Of a stretch of DNA of 64,000 nt, positions 39,551 to 52,854 are shown piece after piece. This DNA is from Talinum fruticosum (Eukaryota; Streptophyta; Magnoliopsida; Caryophyllales; Talinaceae). The stretch is taken from contig JAITYX010000033.1 of the NCBI GenBank assembly GCA_021018815.1, positions 1,302,001 to 1,366,000 on the forward strand, given 5' to 3'. The position numbers were made by a program, and so were the translations under genes. Within the stretch, counting starts at the first letter, position 1. Every line of letters starts with the position of its first letter. The notes under the pieces were generated by a model that saw nothing but the letters and a program-made list of their open reading frames with translations, ran no database searches and was not told the origin of the DNA.

Positions 39551-39618
39551 TTATAGGCAAGTGCTGAACCGCTGTCCCATGGGGCCAAGCATCCGACATG
39601 TCATTTCCAGCAATTTCC
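39551..39618 (-). CDS. Terminal microexon of the fasciclin-like gene
   Basis: The main exon stops being conserved at KARRG, where a GTAATT donor lies (42013-42012). 2.4 kb downstream, after GAGCAG, this 68-nt exon encodes KLLEMTCRMLGPMGQRFSTC plus a last Leu and TAA. This is the conserved tail of FLA15-18 proteins (RRGKL-E--CRMLG). Phase is exact: g plus gg makes the Gly codon. Confidence 0.9.
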
Positions 39619-42600
39619 CTGCTCGTCACCACGTAAAACATTGTTTAATATACAGAAGCGAAGAGGAAAGAGTTTTTTTAGGGGAGGGGGCTATTCCCTC
39701 AATCAAGCATCATAAAAAGCCATGTTTATTGACCAAAACCAATGGCAAGTAGATGCAAGAAAATAAGCTTTGAACTTTTGTTGATATATTTGGAAATTTT
39801 AGAATCTAAACTCTTTAAGGTTTTCTAAGAAGATACGTTAACAATTAGTCCCAAATTGAAAATTCGAGCACCATTTGACAAGCAAATGAGTCATTTTACC
39901 AAGAATTTGTTCCATGAATGTACCCCTTTCTTTGACCAAGAATTTCACAGATTGAGCTAAACAAAAACATGTGATTATGGTTTGGTCAAGAGAATAATCA
40001 TAAGTTATACTACAAAGCATTGCTAGGTAAATGGCTACTCAAGTTCCAAGGAAAATATTGTTTGTTTGGAGCAAATCCAAAGAGTTTCCCCAAAAAGAAA
40101 ATAGAAAAGAAAAAGGAAAAAGAAAAGAAAATTTCATAGTTCACCTTTTTTCTTCACCAAAGATGGAGAGAACATATCAGGTATGGTGTGAAGTAAAAGT
40201 GAAGTAGAACTTACTGGAAATGGGTTCAAGAAATGTCATGTGAACTTTTAAGGGCAAAACATCATTATCAACCCAACAGCTGGAAAAACTTAGCTGTTTC
40301 CCTAGTCCTAGTAATATGAATTGCCTACCCATCTGCTTCATTAGTGGCACTAATTGACCACCCATCCCCCTGTTTTGATCTTGAGTATGCATCCCCATTT
40401 GCCTTGTTCTTTTCGCAGATACTTATATCATACCACTCAACTTATGTCCCACACCAGGGAAAAACATGTGTAGTGTAGACCAAATGGTATGCAATTTCAC
40501 AACTTTTAAAATACCCCAATCTAAAGAGAAGAAGCAAAATGCGGATCACTATAAAGTGAAGATGACATTAGACTCATTAGCCACCAAGTGCTTTTTGTTT
40601 TTTTGTTCTAAAACATTTTGATGTAACCAAACCAAACCAATGATACCATTACCTGAAATCACCTTGAGTTTGGTATGGGCAATCAAGTGTAAGCAACCTT
40701 ACCCCTACGATTAAATTATAACAAGGTTGATTCTTATGGGTACCCCATGTTTAAAAGGCATTGTTCGCCTACTACTTCATAGCAAGAGCAAGAGAAGTAC
40801 AAGGCAATAGTCAAATTAGTAGAACTACCCAAAAAGGATGTGGTTGACCATGTCAAAATAATGAAGTGAAGTTAGTGCTGTTAACATGAGGGAAAAAAAG
40901 AGGACTCTTTCAAATGATATTATTAGCTAGACATTAAGTTAAAAGCTTAATTTTCAAGGTTAGTCATCATCATAATTTATTAACGTCTCTTCCCGTAAAA
41001 GTCTAAAAGGTCCATCACACTCATAAGAAGCGTTTTCAGCAACCAACAATTGTCAAGCAGTGAATACTTCTCTCAAGTGCAACGTTCAACCAAGCCAATT
41101 GTGCTTTTCTCGATAGCTCAGCCATCATGTTTTCTCAACCCTACATTAAACTTTACTAGATGTTAGATGCTTATATTACAAATGCCCATCCAAGATTTCT
41201 ACCTGCTCCACCCTTTTCACACGCACACACATACACACTCTTTCTTTCTCTCACCAGCTTCACAGACAACCAGGATAAGTAACGTCAATATAAAGTTAAA
41301 CCCAGTGACCACCATCCTAAACTATTAGCATCCGTGGAATTTAGGTTACCCTAAGACTGTTTTTCTATCATTGTTTATAGCTGACCGTTACATCCTCATC
41401 GTCATTAAACTAAAAATGGCTTGCTGCTCGAAAACGGGCAATTGATCCAGAGACTAATCTTAGAACCACCGTCCCATTTACACACCCATTTTCCAATACC
41501 CACCCGCTGCCTGGAAAAAGCCACTTCCCGTCCCTTCCCATAACAACCACACCCACCTCACACAACATGCCCGCAACCTTACTCTCCGCCAATTCGAGCC
41601 AAACCCAAACCCAAACCTAAACCAAATTCTGGCTTCTCACCCCGATCAAGTCGATGTCAAACCCACCACATCCCTCCAACCACTACCCAATAAAGCGAAT
41701 GCAATCTTAGCCTGAACAGGCAAAATCAACAGACTATTCCAAAGAATCACGCCTCCTCAGGTTCAAGCAATACTACATAGTTACATAATCAAACCCTATC
41801 ACCCGAGTGATCACTAAAAAGATAAAGATGCCAAGTTAACTACCATGGCAATTATCTGCTACAAATTCACAAGAATAATCAAAAAATCAAATCAATCAAA
41901 CAGTTTCTACCCACATTGCAATCATAAAAGACAACCATCATACAATCAAATGCACTAAAAAAAATTGCATTGCTAAAAACCAAAAAATAAAATAGTTGGG
42001 TGAGATCAATTACCTCTTCTGGCTTTGGTGACAATCTTAGCAGGTCGAGTTGTCTTCTTAGCATCAGGCTTATCTTCACTCTCCTCATTTGGAAACAGAA
42101 CCCCATCAATCCCCTGAACCGAAATTCTACCGTCGGTGTAAATATCCGGGTCGAACAAGTAGGCGGACCCGTCTCCCTGCCCGAACCGAACAGACCCGTC
42201 CGCCTCCTCAGCGGTGACCTTCAAGGGCAGTCTTAGGGTGTCGTATTTCACCTTCCCGAACCTCCGCACCGCATTATACATACTCTCCTCCGTTTGGTAC
42301 TCCGGTATGATATGGTAGTATACGATTTGTTCCGGCGCCCCAGGCTCGGAAAGTTGGTCTGTGGTCAGCTTAGCCATGGCTTCGTCGTTCGGTGCCAAGA
42401 CGGTGATGACGTAACCTTCCGACACGAGGCGGCCCATCTCGGTGGCGAGTGACGTCAGATTCACGAGAATGTCGGCGAGCTCGTTGTAACCTCCGTAGTG
42501 GAGGAGAGTGTGGATGAAGTCTTTCACCTGAGCTTCGCCGTCGAAATGGTGGTGGGAGCCACCGGGACCCGGGGCCGGAGCTGGTGCTAGTGCGGGTCCC

Positions 42601-43331
42601 GGCGCCATTGCGTCGTAGATGGGCAACGCCGGAGGCGACCCGGGTGCCGGAGGTGGACCGGATTTCTTCTTCACTAGCTTGTGGGTTCTGGGGTCCACCA
42701 CCGGAGCTCCCTCCGGCAATACGGCGGAGATTGATCGGAGGTTCCGACGACGATTGAACTCCTCTTGCACAGATTGCGGAATGAGGAGGCGTTCGATCCC
42801 GTGAATCACACCGTCGGGGCGGACGACGTCGTCTGGGCGAATAACTCCAGCGAGATCCACGGATTTTTCGCCGGATTCTCTGTTATGCCTCAAATGGAGC
42901 CTGTCATTGGAGAGGGTATCATGGTGAGCCCCCGAATCATGAACCGGCCACTGGTCCGAGTTGATTCGGACGGGAATGACATGGAAAAGTAGGAGAGTCT
43001 GGAGAGATCTCAAATTCCCGGGTTCGAGGAGGAATCGCTTGAACTCTGGGTCTAAATCACGCTCAAGGGCCGCATTCTTCGGAGCGAAAATGGTGATATT
43101 GTGCTTGCCCACCACATCTTCGAGCTTCTGGAGAAGAAGGGCCTTCTCTACCAGCTCGGCCAACTCGGTATAATGCGAGTCCAAGAGGGCGACCAGGACC
43201 GAGTTGGAGTTGATTTGACTCGAAGACCCGGACGAGGTCTTGGCGGGTCGAGCGGGCAATGAGAGAGATGGGCCAATGAGGGAGAAGAGAAGGAGAGAGA
43301 AAGTGAAGCAGCCATAGATGCGAGCACCCAT
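39551..43331 (-). CDS. Fasciclin-like arabinogalactan protein, two FAS1 domains (FLA15-18 type)
   Basis: Secreted or cell-surface glycoprotein thought to act in wall adhesion. Exons 42014-43331 and 39551-39618 (GT-AG), 461 aa, matching the ~460 aa of the FLA15-18 subgroup. An N-terminal signal peptide (MGARIYGCFTFSLLLFSLIG) is followed by FAS1 domain 1 at about residues 37-190 (HNITIFAPKNAAL, LLFHVIPVR), an Ala-Pro-Gly linker near 225-260 typical of arabinogalactan modification, and FAS1 domain 2 at about 265-415 (VITVLAPNDEAM, YYHIIPEYQ, ISVQGIDGVLFP). There is no hydrophobic C-terminal GPI signal, as expected for this subgroup. Exon 1 has no frameshift over 1318 nt. The ATG at 43331 sits directly before the signal peptide. 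Confidence 0.93.
39619..42013 (-). other. 2.4-kb intron of the fasciclin-like gene
   Basis: Donor GTAATT and acceptor GAGCAG on the minus strand. AT-rich, no repeat array, no transposon or nested gene that I can recognise. Confidence 0.8.
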
Positions 43332-43570
43332 GGCGGGGCTGGTGAGTAAGGGGAGAATGCGGATCTTTGCTAGCTCAGAGTTTCAGAAATGGAGGAGAGA
43401 GAAATGTGGGAAGAGATGAAGAAGAAGAAGAAGAAGAAGACGAGGGGGAGAAAAGGTGAAGGTAGGAGAGAGAGAGAGAGAGTGAGAGTGTGATAACTGC
43501 GGTTTGGTGGGAGGAGTGTCGGCTCCGTTTGGTTTTGTGATTCTTGAGAGAGAGAGAGAGAGATGGTGAT
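43332..43570 (-). promoter_or_regulatory. 5' leader / proximal promoter of the fasciclin-like gene with microsatellites
   Basis: On the minus strand this is CT-rich leader sequence. It holds a (GAA)n run at 43418-43440, a (GA)n run at 43466-43482 and another at 43545-43562 (+ strand reading). The transcription start was not determined. Confidence 0.5.
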
Positions 43571-43989
43571 GTGGCATAACAAGATTGGTCTGTGATGAGG
43601 GAAGGGTGAATTGCTGGTGAGGAAGAGGGCTTTGGGGGGAAGAAGGTTCAGGACAGGCTGGCAGTTGGGCCCACACTTTGCATAGGCTCGGCTTCGGCTT
43701 CGGCTAACGGGTGTCCCGTGTCCATGGGACCATGTGGGTTTTAGGTGCCTGGCTTTTTTTAAAGGGAAATTTTTTAAAAAAGTTTGACTGGACAGTTGTT
43801 GTGAGGCAGAAAAGAACAAAGTGTTTCTTACAAGTCAATTGTCTTTCCTCCCCCAAAAGCTTTCATCTTTACTTTGATCTCACGATCAAAATTCCCATTT
43901 TTCATGCTTCATTCATTTCTCTATTTGATTTAAGGGGTTTTTATTTAAATTAAAATAAGCCACAAAGAATAAGTATAATACACCGGAGG

Positions 43990-44442
43990 TATGGGTGTGG
44001 TTGAGATGAGCCGCCTCACATAAAGGCTTGTCAGCCGAGCTTTTAGCGAGCCGAGTCGAGCAGAGCCTAGATAGCTATCCGAGCCGAGCTCGAGCTTGTA
44101 ATTTTGGACAAGGACACGAGCTAATTACAAACGAGTCGAACGAACGAACAAACCGACGAGCCGAGCAAACGAGCCGAATGAGAGTTAAGCAAATGAGCCT
44201 CAATTAAGTTCAAATTCATATTTTTACGATAAATATATAAAATGTGGCTTTAAACCTAAAAACAAGAATTTAAAGAAGTATAATGAACTAAGAAGACAAG
44301 GACGAGCCAAGCTTAAGTTTGAGCTTTTGACGAGCCAAATTTAGGCTCGAGTTTGATTTTGCCGAACACGGTAAGCCACGAGCCAAGCTCGAGCTACAAA
44401 CGATACTCACGGGTCGAGCTCCACTTGTCTCAAATACACCCC
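43990..44442. mobile_element. Non-autonomous hAT element, ~453 bp
   Basis: The left end TATGGGTGTGGTTGAGATGAG (21 bp at 43990-44010, imperfect) pairs with the right end, which reads TAGGGGTGTATTTGAGAC in reverse complement. The flanking 8-mers ACCGGAGG and ATCGAAGG agree at 6 of 8 positions, an eroded hAT target duplication. The interior is dominated by GAGCCGAGC/GAGCTCGAGC words. No coding capacity. Confidence 0.7.
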
Positions 44443-47400
44443 TAATCGAAGGAGAGGAAAATAAAAATAAGACCTATTATATTCAAGATTTAAATTTTAA
44501 CCACTATATAAAAACATTATTGATATGTTTTTGTCTCCTTAAATTCATTAAAAACGAGCAAGTTAAAACTCTCTAAATACACCTCCCTCCTTTGGACACG
44601 AGGCAAAATGAACATAAGAAAACAATAGATTTTTGTTTATTCTATTTATAGATGTACCTGAACTACGTGTAAAACAAAATAATTTGTTCACTTCAGGTTA
44701 AAAATGTTGCTATTAAATTGATATTTTTAAATTTTAAAATTTTTTACATATTGTAAAAATATTCTCATAAAATCGTATTTTAATGATAACTTACTTAAAA
44801 GTATCACAAAAATGTTATAGCACAATAGTGCAAAAACAAAAAAAATGCGAAGATGTATTCTCAAATATATGAACGTATACAAAATATTGGAGTATAACAT
44901 TTACCTATATATTTTTATCAAATAATATCATATGTTATAAGTTGACCCGAAAACTAAATAAAACAAAAACTTATATTATTGGACATTTTGAGGCCTACAA
45001 ACATCATGGCATGCTTCTCCACTATTCTAGACACATCAAAAAGAATCTAATGTTGTTAGACAATGTACTTAAAATATGGTCACTAGACCCACTTTCGATT
45101 TACAAAATTCTTTTTATTTTTAGAGCATATTCAACTTTATATGAAAATAATATCTATTTATATTTTATGTTCGTTTATAATTGTATATGGTCGTTTATAT
45201 TCGTTTTGCTTCTTTTATATGCGTTTATGTTTGTTTCTTTTCTAAATATGTTTATGTGTGTTTTGTATGTAGGTTCGAACATGTCCTCAAAGACTTATTG
45301 GTAATAAATAAATTTATTATGAATTATCTTTAAAATTTAATTTTTCCTTTTCTCATTACCACCCTTATGAATTAATGTCTACATTGCACATAAAATTAGA
45401 AAAAGTTAGATAATTATCTTATTTAAAAATAATTACTTTTTAAACTTTGTGGTACTAAAATTTGGATCAAATCAAAGCCGTTTGCTTCTTAGTGAGGGTG
45501 CTTGGCTTCAATCCTTACCCTACGCAACCCCCCTTCCTTTTTCTCATTTGTCCTTTTTCATTTTTGCTTGCATTAGGACTGTTTGGCAACCGGCAAGCCG
45601 AGCCGAGCGGAGTTGGGAGAGAGAAAATGGAAATAGCCGCTTAGGAATATCAATGTGGGCCCACTAAAACGCTGTCGTCCCTGTGATGTCTCTTTGAACT
45701 TATAGAGGTGAGCTGTCTCTGTCCTCCCTTAAATAACCCCACCGAAAAATAAAAATAAATTTAAGATAAAAGTAAAATATTAAATCTTGTGTTACATCAT
45801 CTCATGAAAAAATTTATCGTAATTTTTAAACTATTTTTAAGATATTCTCATACGTTATAACTTTGTTCTTTATTTTTCTTTCGCATAAACATCAATTGAC
45901 ATGTAGCTTAAAATATAATGTATCATATTTTAGGAATTATAATCTAATAACTACTATCTCATTTAAAATATGTTATTTAATGAGTATTTTTGTAGTGAAT
46001 TTTCTATTGCTATAAATGATTGATTATTTTTTTAAAGAAGTGATTTTAGTTACTGTTAGATAAATTATTAGTTACATTTATGCTAAATAAATATCTTTTA
46101 AATAAATAATCAGCATCCTTTCTATGGAAAAAAAAATGACTAATCACCTCAAAAAATTTTAAAATTCATATTTAAACGGCGTGATGATAAATACCTTAAA
46201 TCAATACACTCTTAAATGTTTTTCCGTAATCCATATTAATATATTTTATAATTTAAAATCACTACTTTTTTATAATTATGGTTGTAAAGTTTTAATATTT
46301 ATCACATATGTCGATGAGTATTAAATGATACCCTAATCGAATCAATCTTATCAAAAAGGTCTATAATATGTGTAATTTTATAAGCATAAAAATTACAAAT
46401 AAAACGATAATTTTATACAAATTTAAAAATTATTATATAATTTCATTATTCAATCACACCAATTTTAAATCAACACCTAAAAAATATTTTAATGTAAAAC
46501 AAATATCATTTTAGTCTCACTATAATTTTCATATGATATAGTCTCGTCTAAAAATTTATTTTAAAAATAAAAATAAAATTCTGAAAAACCGAAGTCGAAA
46601 GCACCCTTGGAAAACGGCAATAAGGGCTGACGGCGACGGATGTCCTGCCGGAAGGCCCTTAGTCGCCGTCAAGAGTCCGGCTTGAAAGTTACTGGTTAAC
46701 CACGGTTAAAGCAACAGCCTTAAATTAGAGAATGACGTCATAATTACCCTTTTGACGAATGTGACAAAATTTTCATGGAGCACTTACAAAATTAACTAAA
46801 TTTGGTCACGTAAATTGACAATGAAAGCGGGTTGCGTCCTGTTTGTTTATTAAGAAATAGTCCATAGAAAAGGAATCATTATAACTGATTAACAATCATA
46901 ATGGTTGGTTAACATAATGCCAAACTAAGATTAGTCATAATTAACCTAAATTAAGTTGTTTTATTGAAGCTTTTGGGTTTTTTTAAATATAGTTTGTGCA
47001 ACTTTTGATTATTCATTAAAAACTATTTTTAGGTGTGTGTGTGTGTTTGTTTGTCCTGCATAGAATTATGAGTGTAGAATTTTATAAATGAAACGTACTA
47101 TGGTTTGCTCAACTCGGAAAAAAATAATCCTTCCATTTTAAAATATATGTTATTTTAATTTTTTTGTTTGTTTTATAATATTTGTCACTTTACAATTTCA
47201 ATGACGTATTAATGACTAATTTATCAATTTCGTACTTTTTTTCTCTCATTTTTTCATTGGTTTTCTTTATTTCCTAAGAAATATTGAGGGCAAAGTGGTC
47301 TTTTAATACAAATTTGTTATGAATTTTATGTTTCGTTATTATTCTCTCATATCGCTTAAAGTGACGAGATATTTTAAAACAGACTGGAATATATTATATC

Positions 47401-47811
47401 ACTGTAACATTTGGAGGAGAGGGGAATAAGGTCATGTTATTATGGTATTGTTGATATATGTTTCATCTGTTCACATTGCTTATGTTTGGAGGTTGTTATA
47501 TTATATTTGTTTGTTGATTGTTTATTGACTTGTATATATTAGGTAAATTAGTAAAAGAAACATATAATTTTTTAAATGAGTTATGATTATTTTATTATGA
47601 TGTATAACTCAAATAACAATATGACAGATGAATTTAAGAATATACAATTTATTTCCATGTAGAAAAGCTATTTTTAAACATCGACTATGGAAGGACAAGT
47701 GAGGATCGAAAAAATTAATTAATGAATGTTCATGAAAAATGAATTTGACTGAAGATAGAACAACTGACTACTATGTATATAAATTTCATTTCTTTTATTT
47801 TTAAGGCTCGT
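44443..47811. other. AT-rich intergenic region
   Basis: No gene supported. One GC-rich island at about 46615-46690 contains a short inverted repeat (see findings). The remainder is AT-rich with short ORFs of no family. Confidence 0.5.
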
Positions 47812-47814
47812 TCG

Positions 47815-48224
47815 GTAAAATGAAGTCTGTTTGAGTAGTGGATAACTGTTTGTGTAGCTAATAGTCGTTTAGGTAGGCGATAGTTATTAGATTTTAGTTG
47901 TTAGCCGATAAGCTGTTCAATTGAGCCGTTGAATAAATGTGTTTGGTAAATTTAGTCTGTTGAATTAGCTAATTATTGTAAATTGACGTAAAAGGATATA
48001 AATAATTTGTCAAATATAAATTAATGAAGGGAATTTTTGTCAAAAAATATGAAACGCTACTTTCAAATGTGAAAAACTAATATTCTTAATTTTTCGTAAA
48101 CACTACTTGAAATGCTAAAAGCTATTGCAAAAGCTAGCTTACCAAACGCTAATATTTGGTTGATTAGTGTTTTGACTTGGTCAAAACGCTAAAAGTTACT
48201 CCAAACGCTATTACGAACAGGGCC
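47815..48224. mobile_element. Tourist-like (PIF/Harbinger) MITE, 410 bp
   Basis: Ends GGCTCGTTCGGTAA on the left and, in reverse complement on the right, GGCCCTGTTCGTAA. The 3-bp duplication TAA lies on both sides (47812-47814 and 48225-48227), as expected for PIF/Harbinger. The interior carries many copies of AAACGCTA-like words. No ORF. Confidence 0.75.
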
Positions 48225-49772
48225 TAAGTTAATTTATATTACATTTTAATAACATATTATTGTCAGTTATTAGCACATAATTATTTTTAATGAAATAGAG
48301 ATCGCAATCCAAAATAAACTTATTCTCCTTTAGTTATACCATAAATAATTTACAAAACAACGTAAAATAGTTAATAGTTTATCACGCATAATGTAGCTGA
48401 TAATAGGGTATGCTTCACCATTTCACCCTCCCCAAACAAATAAGTGTGATTGGAAAACCTTGCGTTTCTTGGGGACAATCCAAATAAAGTATGAAAGGCT
48501 TTTTATAGAAAAACCCCTATCTCACACCGACATTTAGATACCACCACACACTTAACTATTCTATCGATCAAAATAGATTAGTACTGTATAACTATTCTAA
48601 CATCATCACAAGTTTATAACCAAAACAATATAAATAACAAGACACAAATAACATAGGATCGTACTTGTATTCTAGTGAAGAAAAATACATGAAACTTTAC
48701 TTTTTTTTTGTTAAAATATAAATATATTTATCTTATCTTATGGATAGAAAAAAGGGTAGGGAATAAATACAAAAAAGAAGGGCATTTAAATGTCACAAAT
48801 TAAAGAGTTTTAGAGGTATTATTTGTCGTTATACTTGGTTGGCTTTGATGCTTTCAACTTCTGTTCATTCTCACTTTCCCTCCTAAAAAACAAAGAGAGT
48901 CACAGAGTTTTGAAAATTTTGTGTCGGTGCATACACTTATTCTTGTAGCTCCTTTCTTTTTCATTTTCTATACCCTCCAAAAAAATAATAATTAAAAAAA
49001 TCCAACCTTTTTATTTTGCCATCAACTTCAATTATTTTTATGAAGGGATTAAAAAAAAGAGATATCTTTTCTTGGACGGGCCATTGTAATAACCATTATT
49101 CATGTTTTATCGATTCTTTTGGTCACATTTTACTACAGTTAGGGTACAACATATAAGACTCTGATTTAATAATTATTATTTTTTTATTGAAGGGTGTGGA
49201 ATTCTTTTGGCGTAAAGAAATCGGAGGTGTAAAAGTTGAAGTAGACGAAATTCGTACTCGAGTATCCGATAATAACTTTTAAGTAATTTACGTGTTGAAT
49301 TAACCGATATTATGAGGGTATTGATTGACAGTCTAATATGGATGGATTTAAATAGTTTAGTATTTGGACTTGTTAAATGAAATCTTATATTTGAATTTTA
49401 TAAATTAGGCACCAAACACCCAAAAATGTTTCTTTTTGTTATAAATTGCTAGAATAAGCATTCCATTTTTTATATTCTATTTGTATCGTAGTTACCCCTT
49501 TATTTATAATTATATAAAAAATAAGAAAGATTAAACTAAGTTTGACTTTAGTTCGATAATTGAATTAAATTTCACGTTTGCTATTTGCTTTTTCTTTGAG
49601 TTGAATAAATTAACTAAAATTAAATCTCAAAGAAAAATATATATCTAAAGCTATATTTGGGATAATAATTCCGTAACATACCTTTTTAAACAAATTTAAA
49701 TAATTATATAAACACATATTTATTTGTATTTTTCCCTCAACACTCATTTTTTTTAATATTCTTGAAAAGTTA
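48225..49772. other. AT-rich intergenic region between two MITEs
   Basis: Nothing recognisable beyond AT-rich sequence and poly-A/poly-T runs. Confidence 0.4.
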
Positions 49773-50842
49773 GGGCGTGTTCGGTAAAATTAGTTGTTTT
49801 AGTAGTGGTTAGTTGTTTTAGTAGTTGTTAACTATTTTGTTAGCGATTAGTCATTACTCGACTAGTAGTTAGTGGTTAGATGTTCAACTAGTGATTTGAG
49901 ATAAGTGTGTTCGGTAATAGTAATCTGTTTAAGTAGCGATTTGTATAAAATGACTTAAAAGGACATAATTGATAAAAGATTTTAGAAAATAAAAAGGAGA
50001 ATTTTGGAAATTATATGCAAACACTAGATAGTGTTTTTGAAAACGTTATTTTGAGTAGCTTTTCAAAAACACTACGTAAAACTATAATCACTATGGGCGT
50101 GTTCGGTAAAATTAGTTGTTTCAGTAGTAGTTAGTCTGTTTTAGTAGATGTTAGATGTTTTATTAGCGATTAGTCATTCATCGACTAGTGGTTAGTAGTT
50201 CGATGTTCAACTAGTGATTTGAGACAAGTGTGTTCGGTAATAGTAGTCTGTTTAAGTAGCGATTTGTATAAAATTACTTAAAAGGACATAATTGATAGAA
50301 GATTTTAGAAAATAAAAAGGAGAATTTTGAAAATTATATGTAAACACTAGGTAGTGTTTTTGAAAACGTTATTTTGAGTAGCTTTTCAAAAACACTGCGT
50401 AAAACTATAATCACTATGGGCGTGTTCGGTAAAATTAGTTTTTCGAGTAGTGGTTAGTCTGTTTTAGTAGATGTTAGTCTGTTTTATTAGCGATTAGTCA
50501 TTCTCGACTAGTGGTTAGTAGTTCGATGTTCAACTAGTGATTTGAGACAAGTGTGTTCGGTAATAGTAGGCTGTTTAAGTAGCGATTTGTATAAAATTAC
50601 TTAAAAGGACATGATTGATAGAAGATTTTAGAAAATAAAAAGGAGAATTTTGGAAATTATGTGCAAACACTAGGTAGTGTTTTTGAAAACGTTACTTTGA
50701 GTAGCTTTTCAAAAACACTACATAAAACTCTACTCACTATGTCAAACACTACTTTCTTGAACACTTACATTTTTAGATAAGTAGTGTTTTACATCCTTCA
50801 AAACACTAATCACTACCTCAAAAGTTGCTACCGAATACACCC
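49773..50842. mobile_element. Tourist-like MITE with its left part triplicated in tandem
   Basis: The motif GGGCGTGTTCGGTAAAAT starts at 49773, 50095 and 50418, a period of 322-323 bp. The copies are very similar. Only the last copy (425 bp) continues to the right terminus, whose reverse complement is GGGTGTATTCGGTA. The whole block is flanked by TTA (49770-49772 and 50843-50845), a PIF/Harbinger-type duplication. The first two copies stop at ATAATCACTAT, followed directly by the next copy. Confidence 0.8.
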
Positions 50843-51267
50843 TTAAAGTCCAATTTGGATTCCCATCCCACAAATAAACACGATATTGATAGTAAAATAG
50901 ACATTAGAGAGAATGTGCAGGGGCTACGGGCAAGAAAATTTTCTCCATGTTAGTGGTACTCGAACCCTATACCTCATTGATTAAAAAAAATGTATGAATT
51001 TTTTTTTTTTTTTAGGGAAAGCAGTAATTAATTTATAGATAGAACATCCATGAGTACATAACTGAAAAGTGATTTGGGACATATTCCTAACCAAACATGC
51101 TCTAACCTCGGAAGAAATCACCTTGGCAAGATAATGGGCAGTTGATTTCCCATCTCTCTCGACATGATTTCAAGTACAAAACATAAAGAAAATGCTGCCA
51201 AAAAACAGATCATCTAAGACTAAATCGAACTCACCAAGAAAGAAATTAAAATGGTTCGGTTTGTGAA

Positions 51268-51534
51268 TTAAAGGGAGACAATATGACTCAAATGAGACTT
51301 TCCCCGATAATTAAATCTCCTTGCTATTTGTACCCCAAACAGCATTGCTTTCGCCTCCGCTATGATTGGTGTCCATCTAGCACGTACCTGTTTTACTACT
51401 GCCACTTGCACGTCTCCATTATGATCTCGACCTACAATTCCCAACCCAACCCACCCATCTTGCCCAATCGAAGCATCAACATTTATCTTAAGGATATCTA
51501 GGATAGGAGGACTCCATGACGAAGAGAGTTTCAT
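51268..51534 (-). pseudogene. LINE RNase H-like domain remnant
   Basis: KINVDASIGQDGWVGLGIVG and the later AEAKAMLFGVQIA match the start of the RNase H-like domain found at the C-terminus of plant LINEs (Asp and Glu catalytic positions visible). It is truncated after ~88 residues. Confidence 0.8.
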
Positions 51535-51589
51535 TTCTTGAATTCGTTGGTTTTTATCCTATCATCCTTGAGATGTATCAAATCAATAA

Positions 51590-52651
51590 CTATTTTTTTG
51601 CCCTTGCAAGAAGCATCATATTCGGAGTATGATTGTCATTGAAGACATGATCATTCCTACCTCCCCATATACACCAACCCAGAATATGTGAGAGCATGAG
51701 AGATTCCTCATCTGACTCGTTGGACCACTTCTCCAACAAACTTCCCGGCACTCCTTCATCTTCACAGGCTTGGAGGATTTTTGGATTCAACCCCAGCCAC
51801 ACATCCTTAATTATGGGACAGTCAAAGACAGCATGCCATGGGGTTTTGGTCGCAGCTTGACGGCATAAACAGGTATCATCAATGGCTATATGGCAGTGGA
51901 CAAGAAGCGTCTTTGTGGGCAGTATATTGGAGCACCATTTCCACCATAAATCTTTGGCTTTAGGAATAATGTTGGAATGCCACAGTATGGGCCAAAACCT
52001 CTCAAAGTCATCACAAGAAATAGATGAACCAAGGAGATAAGCTGATTTAACTGTGAACATACCGTTATCGGAGTAACACCACACCTGGTAATCAGTCGGC
52101 AAGCGCTCACAAAGAGGGGTGGCTACAATCAAATTCCTGACTCGGCCATTAAATATAATATCTATAATGTCCATATTCCATTGGTTGCAGTCCCAGTCAA
52201 TCAAGTCACTAACCATTGTGACATCAGTCCCCATTGGTCTAGGCGTGGTTGCCTTCTTGCCCTCCTCATCAATTAGCCAATTATCTCGCCAAATATCAAT
52301 ACTTGCCCCATTTCCGACGCGCCACACTAAGCCCTCTTTTAAGAGAGCTTTTGAAGCCCAAATTCCTGCCAAGAATAACTTGGGGCAAACCCAAGTTATG
52401 CGTCTAAGCCATCCAATGCATTTTATGTTTCCCCTCATTAGCCCCCACCAAAACCGAGCACATATACTGTGAAAATCATCTATAACAGTCTTTAGAAATT
52501 TTACTATGTTCATCAAGTAGGTAGGCATTGCTTGGACAACTGATTTGAGTAAGACTTCCTTTTCGATTCTTGATAAAAAAATTTCTTTCCAGCCCCAAAG
52601 CTTCTTCAGAACTCGCTCCTCGGTGATGCAAAAACCTCCTTTTCGCTTCAT
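51590..52651 (-). pseudogene. LINE C-terminal part with RT zinc-binding domain
   Basis: A 353-codon open stretch with the plant LINE signatures QAMPTYLMNIVKF, WRVGNGASIDIWRDNW and ILWHSNIIPKAKDLWWK, followed by the zinc-binding-like CLCRQAATKTPWHAVFDC. It is open over its whole length but lacks the upstream RT in frame. Confidence 0.85.
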
Positions 52652-52854
52652 CTAAAAATAGTCGGTTCTCCTAAAAATTTAGCATGCTTCTCAACTAGGC
52701 GCATCTGTAACAGTTATGCTAGTTCCTCTCATTTCGCAGATGGTACTCCTTTACTAAAAGAGACTTCAGACTTATCAAAATTAACCTTTTGTCCCGGTAC
52801 TTCTTCATATTGGTTAAGAATCTTAACTATCTGTAAGCATTCTTATCTTGTGGC

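Noticed and set aside
40177..40398. Short ORF inside the fasciclin-like gene intron
   Set aside because: Intronic, no recognisable family, no splice or start support.
42619..43173. Plus-strand ORFs opposite the fasciclin-like exon
   Set aside because: Antisense shadows of a well-supported GC-rich coding exon.
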